Source: an uncultured Methanobrevibacter sp. (lineage in GTDB: Archaea; Methanobacteriota; Methanobacteria; Methanobacteriales; Methanobacteriaceae). Taken from it: DNA of 64,000 nt. The translations under genes were made by a program, and so were the position numbers. The notes under the pieces are model-generated. The model ran no database searches, had not been told where the DNA came from, and worked only from the letters and a program-made list of their open reading frames with translations. Shown here piece after piece: positions 34,511 through 43,471 of the stretch (the first letter of the stretch is position 1; each line of letters opens with the position of its first letter). The stretch is taken from the NCBI RefSeq assembly GCF_947170395.1, contig NZ_CAMVTE010000001.1, positions 1-64,000 of the forward strand, given 5' to 3'.

Positions 34511-35053
<543 letters not shown>

Positions 35054-35764
35054 CTAAGGATTCAATTCGTCTAAACTTTTAATTAATTTGTCTGCCTTTT
35101 CCTGCTTTTGGGATAAATTATCGGTAATTGAGGTTTCCATTAAAATTGTTGTAATTCCTTTATTGGCTATCGGCATTGTAACCTTTTCTGGACTGGTTCC
35201 TTCGCTAAAGTTGAAGTCAACTATGCCGATATCGTCGGATAATTTATCGATGTAAGTGTCGATTTTGTCAGTTCTGTTAGACAAACTAAATAGGAAATTG
35301 GAATATTCATATATAGGGTCTATTTCATGAACATCAACGACAATAAACGGTTTGTCTTTTTTAATGTTTGGAACAATGTATTTGTGGGCCAGTGCCTCTC
35401 CTGCCTCTCTTGTATCATAACGGGAAGTCAGATTGTCCTTGACTTTAACATAATAGATTACGTATTTTTTTGTCAGGTTCCTGTCTCCATTTTCACTGGT
35501 AATGTTGTATATGGTTTTGTTTACGGCTTCATGGATTTCATGTTCTCGTGGATGAACTCCCAATATGATTCCAACGGTTTCATTTGAAGAGGGATTGCCT
35601 GCAATAATCTTATATACGGTACCATTGGCATTTTTTCCAACTGTAGTGATGTTGTAGATATTGTCATGAGGACCGGTATTTGCAGTTAACATTATTGCTA
35701 TGTTAAATATTACCACTAAAATTAAAACCAAGAGTAATATTTGATATTGTCTTTTTTTATTCAT
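35054..35764 (-). CDS. Membrane-anchored zinc carboxypeptidase-like protein
   Basis: After a basic start (MNKKRQYQ) a single hydrophobic segment (ILLLVLILVVIFNIAIMLTA) anchors a 205-residue external domain with several sequons (NITTV, NGTV, NETV, NLTS). GVHPREHEIHEAV and VDVHEIDP give the H-x2-E and a later histidine, as in M14/AstE-type zinc carboxypeptidases. The final glutamate may be in ILMETSITDN. Substrates could be cell-wall peptides. The domain is short for M14 (about 300), so either a reduced member or a relative. Confidence 0.7.
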   Translation of the reverse strand: MNKKRQYQILLLVLILVVIFNIAIMLTANTGPHDNIYNITTVGKNANGTVYKIIAGNPSSNETVGIILGVHPREHEIHEAVNKTIYNITSENGDRNLTKKYVIYYVKVKDNLTSRYDTREAGEALAHKYIVPNIKKDKPFIVVDVHEIDPIYEYSNFLFSLSNRTDKIDTYIDKLSDDIGIVDFNFSEGTSPEKVTMPIANKGITTILMETSITDNLSQKQEKADKLIKSLDELNP

Positions 35765-35892
35765 AAGCAGACCTTTTAATTTATAGTATATTTTTTTGTT
35801 TTTAACAATTAATAAACTTTCTTAAATGAAACTAAACTATATTAAAGACTTTTTACTAAAATATTAAATGAATAAATTATGGAGTTTTCATA

Positions 35893-36543
35893 ATGGAAAA
35901 TAGAAATATAATTATTATAGCAGTGGCAATCATTGCAGTCATCGCAATTGTTGGCGTTATTTTTGCTACTGGAATGTTAGACAATAAAGACCAAGTTACC
36001 ACTCCATTTAAAACAGCGTTTATGGAAGGTAAGTTTATCGGAAACGTTACTCTGGAAAATGATACAGAAGAATTCATGCATTCATATAAGGATAAGGAGC
36101 ATGACATTACTTACAACATATCAACTGTAGACAATTCCTCTGCACTGATGGACATATACTGGCTTCAGGGCGTTACAAATCCTGAAGAGCGTTCAGTTAA
36201 TGGAAATGACTGGAACATATACTTCAATGAAGCCGTTCCAGGAAATGAAACAAACAATACAAATGCGACCATGAACATTGTAATATGTCAGTCACAGGGT
36301 GAAAAACAGGGATATCTGATTTATGCAATATTCGGACCGGATAGTGATGTAAACTCAACAGGAAACGAATTTGGCGCAACTTATACTGATTACATATTGC
36401 CTCTTCTCAAAACAATTAAATTGAAAGAGAGCAGTAATGTTCCAGCCATCAATGAAGAGTTTGGATTAAGTGAATCAGAATTTGCTGAACAAATCGATTT
36501 GATTCATCAATATCAGGCCGGAAACGTTTCAGCATTAGGTTAA
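35893..36543 (+). CDS. Membrane-anchored exported protein of unknown function
   Basis: The N-terminus has a short charged start and one hydrophobic helix (IIIIAVAIIAVIAIVGVIFATG) without a clear cleavage site, followed by a 180-residue external domain with many sequons (NVTL, NDTE, NISTV, NNSS, NATM). A ribosome binding site GGAG precedes the ATG. Such PsbP-like or DUF4367-like single-domain exported proteins are numerous in Methanobrevibacter, but no family was assigned. It lies 4 bases before tsr3. Confidence 0.7.
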   Translation: MENRNIIIIAVAIIAVIAIVGVIFATGMLDNKDQVTTPFKTAFMEGKFIGNVTLENDTEEFMHSYKDKEHDITYNISTVDNSSALMDIYWLQGVTNPEERSVNGNDWNIYFNEAVPGNETNNTNATMNIVICQSQGEKQGYLIYAIFGPDSDVNSTGNEFGATYTDYILPLLKTIKLKESSNVPAINEEFGLSESEFAEQIDLIHQYQAGNVSALG

Positions 36544-36547
36544 AACT

Positions 36548-37078
36548 ATGAAAATAACAGTTTTTCATGCGGATGAATGCGACAGGAAAAAGTGCACTTC
36601 CATCAAGATGGAGAGGCTAGGCAAATGTAGGTTAGTCTACAATATCAATAAGATTCCCTCAGGTGCAATCGTCCTAAATCCATATGCTGAAAAAGCTGTT
36701 TCATATGAAGACTACAGATATGTACAAAGAAGAGGAATTGTGGGGCTTGACTGTTCTTGGAATGAAGTATCAAGCTCTAAAAAATTCTTTTCTTTATCTA
36801 AATATCACAGATCCCTTCCTTTTTTAATTGCAACCAATCCTGTCAACTATGGTAAACCTTGCATTTTATCAACAGTTGAGGCAATAGCCGCAACATTATA
36901 CATTACCCGTTTTAAGGATGAAGCCCATAAAATTTTGGACGGTTTTAAATGGGGTCATACATTTTTGGAGCTCAACCATGATTTGCTTGAAAGTTATTCT
37001 GAAGCAGATACAAGTGTTGAGGTTGTGGAAGTTCAAAATGCTTTTCTTGCTGACAATGGCATTAACATCGGAGATTAA
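36548..37078 (+). CDS. tsr3: 16S rRNA aminocarboxypropyltransferase Tsr3 (DUF367)
   Basis: The motifs HADECDRKKCTSIKMERLG at the N-terminus, GLDCSWNEVS in the middle, LPFLIATNPVNYGKPCILSTVEA and FKWGHTFLELNHDLLESY at the C-terminus (parts quoted) are the DUF367 family. The SPOUT-like enzyme adds the acp group of S-adenosylmethionine to a hypermodified uridine of small-subunit rRNA. The length of 176 is typical. Confidence 0.9.
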   Translation: MKITVFHADECDRKKCTSIKMERLGKCRLVYNINKIPSGAIVLNPYAEKAVSYEDYRYVQRRGIVGLDCSWNEVSSSKKFFSLSKYHRSLPFLIATNPVNYGKPCILSTVEAIAATLYITRFKDEAHKILDGFKWGHTFLELNHDLLESYSEADTSVEVVEVQNAFLADNGINIGD

Positions 37079-37272
37079 CCGTTTTTTTTAAATAATTTTT
37101 AGAAACCTTTGTAAAATAAATTGTACAATGTAATACATTTCATTAAGGGTATTTGAATTTTTACCTAAAAAATGAGCCATTTCCAAAAAAATTTTTATTT
37201 TTTTTAGAATTTTGGATAATGTTTACAAACATATAAATTGTTTAAATTATATATTAACAATCGGTGATTATT

Positions 37273-37734
37273 ATCGGAAATAATGATATGAAAGGTTTGA
37301 ATGGTTTGCTTAATATTTTTAAAAAGGAGGCTGAAGACGCATCTAAAATTACTTTTATTGGCTCTCCAGGTCTTTGCACTCCATTTGCAGAATTTTTAAG
37401 TTTTGGTGTAAATGATATGGAATCCCACTATATTCCGTTATTAAATATTGATGACTGTCATGAATTTGAACTCAGATCCTATGGTATGGCGCTTAAGGAT
37501 GAAGTCTCAAATCCAATTGATTCAGACATTGTTGTTTTATTGGGCGGATTGGCGATGCCCGACTTTAATGTGGATGTGGATGAACTCAAATCATTAATAA
37601 GTAAAATTTTAAAAAACGACGGAAAAATCATTGGAGTATGTTTCATGAACATGTTTGCCGATTTTGGCTGGCTGGATGAAATAGATTTCGACAGCATCAT
37701 CGATGGAACATTAATCCCTATGGTTCAAAAATAA
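37273..37734 (+). CDS. DUF2124 protein, probable ATC start
   Basis: The motif KITFIGSPGLCTPFAEFLS with the downstream DSDIVVLLGGLAMP and GKIIGVCFMNMF marks DUF2124, a methanogen family of unknown function with a Rossmann-like fold. A ribosome binding site GGTGA (37263-37267) is followed after the usual 5 bases by ATC at 37273, not by ATG. The first in-frame ATG (37288) is 20 bases away from it, and a GTG at 37264 lies within the site itself. Initiation at ATC is inferred; ATG 37288 is the conservative alternative and would remove only five residues. Confidence 0.82.
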   Translation: MGNNDMKGLNGLLNIFKKEAEDASKITFIGSPGLCTPFAEFLSFGVNDMESHYIPLLNIDDCHEFELRSYGMALKDEVSNPIDSDIVVLLGGLAMPDFNVDVDELKSLISKILKNDGKIIGVCFMNMFADFGWLDEIDFDSIIDGTLIPMVQK

Positions 37735-37749
37735 TTTTTGGTGATAACA

Positions 37750-38433
37750 ATTAAAAGTAAAATCATTTTAACCCTATTTGCTGTTTTAATTTTGTTTTCA
37801 TCTATGAGCATCATCACTGCAGGTGATGTTGATTCAAATCAGACTGATGTTTTGAAAGCTGATGCTTCAACATCCTCAACAGATGATTTGCAGAATGTTT
37901 TGTCTGCCTCCAGTCAGGAAAATTCAACAGAAAATAATACTCAAGGCAGTGCATTTTTGGTATTGGACAATGATGCAGATAAAGAAAATGTACATATCGG
38001 TGATTATGTAACCTGGATTTTAAAGGCACAAAACTTCGGTCCGGATATAGCCAAAAATACTAAAATTCATAATACTCTGCCTGAAGGCTTAAAATACATA
38101 AGACACACTACTACAAAAGGAACATTCTCTCCTGAAACTGGAATTTGGGACATTGGTGATTTAAGTATGGAAGATGGTTCTGTAAGATTGTTAATCACTA
38201 CCAAAGCAATCACTGCTGGTGAAAAAGTTAACAAGGCATATATAACAACCGATACAGCTAATTTAAATAACGTAACTTATGAGGAAGAGGAAATGGATGT
38301 ATCGGACGATACTTATACAAAATCGTCCAAATTGGAAAAGTCAGCAAAAACAATGTATGAAACCGGAAATCCTATATTTTTAATTTTAGCTTCATTATTC
38401 ATATTGTTCATCCCATTTTTCAAAAAACAATGA
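37750..38433 (+). CDS. DUF11 surface protein with C-terminal anchor, probable ATT start
   Basis: The N-terminus KSKIILTLFAVLILFSSMSIITAG is a normal signal peptide (basic start, hydrophobic core, cut near TAG). A Ser/Thr-rich linker leads to a DUF11 domain (HIGDYVTWILKAQNFGPDIAKN, LPEGLKYI, GIWDIGDL), common in adhesin-like proteins of Methanobrevibacter. The C-terminus GNPIFLILASLFILFIPFFKKQ is a hydrophobic anchor with a positive end. GGTGA (37740-37744) is followed after 5 bases by ATT 37750. The alternatives TTG 37738 and GTG 37741 lie in or before the site. I infer ATT initiation. Confidence 0.82.
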   Translation: MKSKIILTLFAVLILFSSMSIITAGDVDSNQTDVLKADASTSSTDDLQNVLSASSQENSTENNTQGSAFLVLDNDADKENVHIGDYVTWILKAQNFGPDIAKNTKIHNTLPEGLKYIRHTTTKGTFSPETGIWDIGDLSMEDGSVRLLITTKAITAGEKVNKAYITTDTANLNNVTYEEEEMDVSDDTYTKSSKLEKSAKTMYETGNPIFLILASLFILFIPFFKKQ

Positions 38434-38460
38434 TTTAACATTATTATACTGTTTTTTTTA

Positions 38461-38560
38461 AGCTGGGGAGTTTTGTCAATGTCATAGTGAGTCTAGTCCG
38501 ATGGGAACAATGACTCAATCAGAAAAATAGATGAATTATTGTAGTTGGTGCTACAATAAT
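38461..38560. terminator. Convergent intergenic hairpins
   Basis: Between convergent genes a perfect 10-base hairpin (ATTATTGTAG, loop TTGGTG, CTACAATAAT; 38535-38560) directly precedes the stop of the minus-strand gene and should end both transcripts. Upstream, TGAGTC (38488-38493) pairs with GACTCA (38512-38517) in an otherwise GC-richer, non-repetitive stretch of about 65 bases, which might be a separate small RNA or the 3' end of the plus transcript. Confidence 0.5.
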
Positions 38561-39238
38561 CTAAAATTTATTTATTTTTTCCTGGAATTCCTCTTCAGTT
38601 TTCATTTCATGTCTTTTTTCGGTTAGAACTTCCATTCCAGCAAATACAAGTCCTGTTATGACAAATGTCAGGTGAAGCACAATTCTCCAGAATTCAAAAT
38701 TCGGATCTACATGTGTAGTAGCATTCAGGAAATCCTGCAGTAATTCAATCAGGGAAATTGCCACCACTGAACCGATGATTTTTATTTTAAGTCCTGAGAA
38801 ATCCAAACGACCCATCCATGGAAGGCGGTCATCACTTCTCTCGGCAGCATCAATTTTAGATACGAAGTTTTCATAACCTGAAATTGTAACGATGAGCACT
38901 AAATTGGCCACTAAAGTCAAATCCAGAAGCTCCAGGATGCGTACAATCCACTGATTGGTATTCAATGTTTGCATTATCAAAACAAAATCATATACTTCAA
39001 ATACGAATTTGCCTAATATAAGTATCAATACGATTATCAGGATAAGATACATTATTGATAAAATCCATCTGCTTCCAAAAAGGAAAAATTCTATTCCCCT
39101 TTCAACAAGATGCCTTAAATAATGGAATTTTTGCTCAATATATGCATACTTTTCATTCTTTTTATCATCTTTGCCGGGTTTATGTTTTACATTTCGTTTA
39201 TCGACTACTTCAAATATGGGCTTCTTTTCTTCTGGCAA
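38561..39238 (-). CDS. YqhA family (UPF0114) membrane protein
   Basis: After a charged N-terminal extension (about 35 residues) there are four membrane segments. LDLTLVANLVLIVTISGYENFVSKID, quoted in parts as LLDLTLVANLVLIV and SGYENFVSKID, is the signature of the YqhA family. SGLKIKIIGSVVAISLIELLQDF and the C-terminal HLTFVITGL also fit. The function is unknown; some relatives have been suggested to help solute transport. It lies 11 bases after the beta-helix gene on the same strand. Confidence 0.85.
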   Translation of the reverse strand: MPEEKKPIFEVVDKRNVKHKPGKDDKKNEKYAYIEQKFHYLRHLVERGIEFFLFGSRWILSIMYLILIIVLILILGKFVFEVYDFVLIMQTLNTNQWIVRILELLDLTLVANLVLIVTISGYENFVSKIDAAERSDDRLPWMGRLDFSGLKIKIIGSVVAISLIELLQDFLNATTHVDPNFEFWRIVLHLTFVITGLVFAGMEVLTEKRHEMKTEEEFQEKINKF

Positions 39239-39249
39239 GCCATCACATC

Positions 39250-41094
39250 CTATATGTTAGTGTTATATTCATAAGGAGAACCATTACTGCCTGTTTTAAC
39301 ATATTTTTCAATATCTTCTCCCTGTTTAATATAAATTTTGTTATCGTTGTAAATTGATTCGTTATTCACGTTTCCAAATTCAAGATTTTCAAGCTGCAAT
39401 ATTCCGTTTTCATTGTAGATTGCATATGAATTTTCATGTTCTTTTTTAAGGTCGAATTGGGTTGATTTTATATCGCAGGAACCGTTTTCGACATATATTA
39501 GATTGTTGTTGTATTTGTCTCTGGAAAATGAACAGTCTTTAAGGTTCAATTTGTTGTTTTCTCCACCGGTCTGATAAATAATGTTTGAATATTTGGTGGA
39601 AATATTGTTTTCGGATTCGCATTTTTCCATATGGGCAATATTGTCATTATATATTATGCTTCCCTGATTTGTTGCCCTGTTGGATTTGAATTTGGCGTCT
39701 GATAGTGTTAATTTGGCATTTTCACCATTGCTTATTGATGCTCCGTTTTTAGCATGGTTTGATATGAAATTGCAATTGTTGTCGATTTTCACTATGTTTG
39801 TATTGTTTATGGCACCGCCGTTCTCATCGGTTGTGTTGCTTAAAAAGTCACAGTTGTTAATGTTTAATTCACCTTTGTTGTTGATTGCACCGCCATCACT
39901 TTCATTTGCGAAATTTTTTCTAAAATTGCAGTTTTCAATATCTGCAATACCTTCATTGCTGATGGCTCCTCCGGCATTGGAAATGTTGCGGTCAAAATTA
40001 CAGTTGATAATCTTCAGGGAGTTGCTTTTGTTGTTGATTGCGCCTCCTTCAGTTGATGATCCGTTTCTGAAGTTGATGTTTTTCAACGTGACATTTTCGC
40101 CGGTAACATTGAATATTCCTTTTCCAAGTCCGTCAACGGTAAAGCCGCATCCGTCAATGACCAGATTGTCTTTGTCAATGTCAATGCCCTTTTTGAATTC
40201 CTTGTTTATGATGTCACTGTCCAGTTTTATTTCTTTTTCACCGCTGGATATGATAAGATTGAGATTTTTAAATGTTTTTGCATTTTCGCTGTTGATGTGG
40301 ATAAATCCACCTTGAGTAATCTCTTCAAGCTCTTCCTTTTGAGCACTTTCAATATTGACCGTTCCCTGATTGTGGATTTCAAATTTATTTTTAAGCATGT
40401 CCGTTTGGTCCCTTTTGAATTCACAGTACCTTAAGGTTGCATCTGAGTTGAATGTGTTGAATATTGCAGGGCCCTTCAAACCGGAATTGTTTTTAAATGT
40501 TGAACCAGTCAGATTTAACGCATTTCCATTATATATGGCTCCTCCGAATTTGGCATAATTGTTTTCAAAGGTGCATCCTTCGATATTAAGCTCGCCGTTG
40601 AAATTGTAGATGGCTCCGCCGTCGTTTCTCTCGGTACGGTTATCGATGAAATCACATTTTTCAATGTTTAATTTTCCTTCCAGATTGTATATGGCACCGC
40701 CGTTGCTGTCATGGGCATAGTTTCCGATGAACTTGCAGCCGATGATATTCAAATTGCCTTTGAGGTTATTGATGGCTGCCCCATCGGTATTTGAGCTTGC
40801 CTTTTTAAATATGATGTTTTTTAGGGTGATGTTGTTTGCATTAACGATTAGAATTGGGGTGTTTCTGCCGCTTGGCTGGATGGTGTGACCCTGGCCGTCC
40901 AGAACAATATCGTCAACATCCAGTACGAGGGTTTCGGTTAAATAAAAATCGCTGTTTATAATGATTTCCTTTCCACCGCTGTGTATTGCATTTAAAAATT
41001 GTTCGGTGGGTGATTCATCGATTTCAGCTTCTTTTTTTCTGAGAGTTTCCTTTTGATTTTTAGAAGATTTCTTTAGCCAGTCACTAAACCCCAT
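39250..41094 (-). CDS. Right-handed parallel beta-helix protein without signal peptide
   Basis: Most of the 614 residues form coils of the pattern GGAI[YN]N-x6-I-x2-C-x-F-x-N-x-A, e.g. GGAIYNLEGKLNIEKCDF, repeated about 14 times in two blocks (residues about 90-225 and 345-470). These resemble adhesin-like polymorphic repeats of Methanobrevibacter and pectate lyase folds. Unusually there is no signal peptide: the start MGFSDWLKKSSKNQKETL is hydrophilic. Each block begins with a stretch (IVLDGQGHTI, LVIDGCGFTV) that starts the helix. The ATG 41094 follows AAAGGTG by 6 bases. It is probably cytosolic or inner-surface, which makes the role unclear. Confidence 0.8.
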   Translation of the reverse strand: MGFSDWLKKSSKNQKETLRKKEAEIDESPTEQFLNAIHSGGKEIIINSDFYLTETLVLDVDDIVLDGQGHTIQPSGRNTPILIVNANNITLKNIIFKKASSNTDGAAINNLKGNLNIIGCKFIGNYAHDSNGGAIYNLEGKLNIEKCDFIDNRTERNDGGAIYNFNGELNIEGCTFENNYAKFGGAIYNGNALNLTGSTFKNNSGLKGPAIFNTFNSDATLRYCEFKRDQTDMLKNKFEIHNQGTVNIESAQKEELEEITQGGFIHINSENAKTFKNLNLIISSGEKEIKLDSDIINKEFKKGIDIDKDNLVIDGCGFTVDGLGKGIFNVTGENVTLKNINFRNGSSTEGGAINNKSNSLKIINCNFDRNISNAGGAISNEGIADIENCNFRKNFANESDGGAINNKGELNINNCDFLSNTTDENGGAINNTNIVKIDNNCNFISNHAKNGASISNGENAKLTLSDAKFKSNRATNQGSIIYNDNIAHMEKCESENNISTKYSNIIYQTGGENNKLNLKDCSFSRDKYNNNLIYVENGSCDIKSTQFDLKKEHENSYAIYNENGILQLENLEFGNVNNESIYNDNKIYIKQGEDIEKYVKTGSNGSPYEYNTNI

Positions 41095-41224
41095 GTACAA
41101 CACCTTTATTAATAAGTCTTAATTTAAAAAGATTTAAATATTTCTTTACATCATTATTAAATATTGAAAAATAATAATTATTTTCTATAAGCGGTTTTAG
41201 TTGTTTTGACTCTTTTTTACTAAA

Positions 41225-41294
41225 CATTTAAATACTATTAAAGTAAAATAATTAATTAATAGTTATGAAGACTGGATTATGCTGATTTCATAAC
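41225..41294 (+). promoter_or_regulatory. L40e promoter and 5' leader structure
   Basis: A TATA-like element (ATTTAAATACT, 41226-41236) predicts transcription near 41260. The leader then contains an 8-base inverted repeat, GTTATGAA (41262-41269) and TTCATAAC (41287-41294), followed by a strong ribosome binding site AAGGAGG before the ATG at 41341. A leader stem could allow feedback by the ribosomal protein. This is only suggestive. Confidence 0.35.
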
Positions 41295-41340
41295 GGTTTT
41301 ATTATTACTAAATTTTCACGATTATAAGGAGGAATTGTTA

Positions 41341-41487
41341 ATGGCAAGATTTGAAGTAGCAGAAAACAGAATGTTCAATGTAAAAATCTGCTTAAAATGT
41401 AATGCTCGTAACCCTGCTGGTGCAACTACCTGCAGAAAATGCGGTTACAAAGGTTTAAGATACAAAGCTAAAGAACCAAGAGGATAG
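41341..41487 (+). CDS. rpl40e: Ribosomal protein L40e
   Basis: The 48-residue protein [20 protein letters not shown]... has two CxxC pairs (CLKC and CRKC) forming a zinc ribbon, and the basic end RYKAKEPRG. These are the marks of L40e, which in eukaryotes is the ubiquitin-fused L40 of the large subunit. The start has the strongest ribosome binding site in the window (AAGGAGGAATT). It lies before the GGGP synthase gene. Confidence 0.93.
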   Translation: MARFEVAENRMFNVKICLKCNARNPAGATTCRKCGYKGLRYKAKEPRG

Positions 41488-41584
41488 ACATATTCTCTTT
41501 TTTTACTATTTTTTTATTTTTTTCTTATTTTTAACAATTAATTTAATATATCATTTTTTATAAATCTTATTTTAGGTAATCTTT

Positions 41585-42337
41585 ATGAAGGACGTAGAAA
41601 ATTATATCAGAGATATTCTAAAAACAAGAAAAATACATTTTACATTGATTGACCCGGATGAACAAACTCCGGAACAGGCTTTGGAAATAGCCACTCAGGC
41701 TATTGAAGGCGGAACCGATGGTATTATGATTGGAGGATCAACCGTTAACGGTGACGATGTTGACAATACCTGTAAAATATTGTCTGAAAACATTGCAGTT
41801 CCGATTATTATCTTTCCTGGAAATACAAGCAGTGTAAGTAAATATGCCGATGCAATATTTTATATGAGTTATGTAAACTCTAGAAATCCGCACTGGATTA
41901 ACGGTGCTCAGGCAATAGCTGCCCCTGCAGTTAAAGCTTCAGGAATGGAAATATTGTCCATGCATTATATGGTCGTTGCACCTGGAGGAACTGTCGGTTG
42001 GGTTGGTGATGCAAATCTTGTACCTAGAAACAAACCTAAAATACCTGCAGTTTACGCAATGTCTGCTGAACTTTTCGGAATCAAATTCTTCTATCTTGAA
42101 GCAGGTTCTGGCGTGGATGAGCCAATTCCAGTGGAAATGGTCGCATATTCCAAAAAGGCCGCTCCAAAAAACATCCTTGTTGTCGGAGGAGGAATTCGTG
42201 ACGGTCAAGCAGCTTACATGGCAGCAAAAGCTGGAGGAGACATTATTGTAACCGGAACAGTTGTCGAAGAGGTTGCAGATGTTAAAGCTAAAATTCAAGA
42301 ATTAACCGGAGCTATCAAAAAAGCTTCAATGGAGTAG
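41585..42337 (+). CDS. Geranylgeranylglyceryl phosphate synthase
   Basis: The enzyme joins geranylgeranyl diphosphate to sn-glycerol-1-phosphate, the first specific step of archaeal ether lipids. Motifs: HFTLIDPDEQTPEQA, GTDGIMIGGSTV (phosphate region), IIFPGNTSSVSKYADAI, FFYLEAGSG and VVGGGIRDGQAAYMAA, in the order of a TIM barrel. The length of 250 is standard. Confidence 0.93.
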   Translation: MKDVENYIRDILKTRKIHFTLIDPDEQTPEQALEIATQAIEGGTDGIMIGGSTVNGDDVDNTCKILSENIAVPIIIFPGNTSSVSKYADAIFYMSYVNSRNPHWINGAQAIAAPAVKASGMEILSMHYMVVAPGGTVGWVGDANLVPRNKPKIPAVYAMSAELFGIKFFYLEAGSGVDEPIPVEMVAYSKKAAPKNILVVGGGIRDGQAAYMAAKAGGDIIVTGTVVEEVADVKAKIQELTGAIKKASME

Positions 42338-42400
42338 TCACCAACTGCTCTTACCATACTTTTTTTTAATATATTAACATAACTAATATCAGGAGATATT

Positions 42401-43471
42401 ATGTTAAATTCACTATATGAAAAGGCCATCGCTAAAAGAGGAAATATCCAACCTATGGAATCAGACAATAATGTCGAATCCCAACTGGAATGGAACTGGT
42501 TTGAAAGACCGTTTAAGGAAAGTTCCAAAGAGTTTTCAATCGCAGCAGGCGACGGAAGCTTCAACAAAAAGAAATTCCTGACAACAAATTTCTGTGCCGT
42601 AGGTGCCGAATCCATAATATATGATGGTGAAATAAAAAAGATTGACGATGCAGACATATTTGAAATTTCGCATGTTCCGTTTCTCGATGAGCTTTTGGGA
42701 AATTACATGTCAATCTATGAACTCAAATGTGCACTGAAATCAATTGAAGAGTACAATGTGGACTACTACATGTTTGACGGATCCATATTGGGAGACTTGG
42801 AGAATGCTTTTCCAAAGGGCGCGAAACTGCCTTTAAAAATAAAGGACAATCTTGATGAAAGTCTTTTGAATGAATTTGAAAGAAGGCTGGAGCTGACCCC
42901 TTACGGTTTTGTATTTCCGCAGATAAAGGAACGTGTCCTTGCTGATGTAAGCGTTAAAATGGAATATGAAAACAGGGAGGATTTTGATTTGCATCTTGCT
43001 TCAATAGAAAAGATTATCCTTCTAAAAAAGCTTCTTGAAAACAAAAGCAAAATAATTTCAATCGCAAAAACCTCATCCGACAACAATCTGTTCGGGTGGA
43101 ACATTCCGGACATTGCCTTTTTGGACAAGTTCACCAAAAAGCAGGGAATATCAAAACTGGAATATCGAAGGGTATTTAAGAATGCGGCATTTCCGTATTT
43201 CAATGACTTTTTCAAGCAATTGAAATTCACCATATTCTACGTGAGATTGCAGGACAACAAAAATGTTTTAAAGGTTGAATTGCCATATAAGGCTTCAGAA
43301 AAGGAAATTTTGGATATTGTGGAAAAAATTAACGTGTTGACCGTTCAGGGTTATCCGTATTTGCTCAATAAGGCACACAATGATGTTGTGATTACGGACA
43401 GGAACATGAAGGAATTATTGAAGATAGCTAAAGTTTATGAAACAACAAACAGGGAAGTGATGTCATGGTAG
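42401..43471 (+). CDS. nurA: NurA 5'-3' nuclease
   Basis: The RNase H-like fold gives AAGDGSFNKKKF with the first catalytic aspartate near residue 50 and MFDGSILGDLE with a second; later acidic residues are in YVRLQDNKNVLKVELPY. NurA with HerA resects DNA ends in archaea, together with Mre11-Rad50. The next gene is herA, with a 7-base overlap. The AGGAGATATT ribosome site precedes the ATG. Upstream, at 42333-42351, there is a weak copy of the 19-base repair element. Confidence 0.9.
   Translation: MLNSLYEKAIAKRGNIQPMESDNNVESQLEWNWFERPFKESSKEFSIAAGDGSFNKKKFLTTNFCAVGAESIIYDGEIKKIDDADIFEISHVPFLDELLGNYMSIYELKCALKSIEEYNVDYYMFDGSILGDLENAFPKGAKLPLKIKDNLDESLLNEFERRLELTPYGFVFPQIKERVLADVSVKMEYENREDFDLHLASIEKIILLKKLLENKSKIISIAKTSSDNNLFGWNIPDIAFLDKFTKKQGISKLEYRRVFKNAAFPYFNDFFKQLKFTIFYVRLQDNKNVLKVELPYKASEKEILDIVEKINVLTVQGYPYLLNKAHNDVVITDRNMKELLKIAKVYETTNREVMSW

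Noticed and set aside
38461-38530. tRNA or C/D box RNA in the convergent intergenic region
   Set aside because: No T-loop consensus, anticodon stem or clear C and D boxes could be found.
41262-41294. C/D box RNA in the L40e leader
   Set aside because: A near C-box (ATGAAGA) and a CTGA are present, but the spacing is too short and they lie inside the leader stem.
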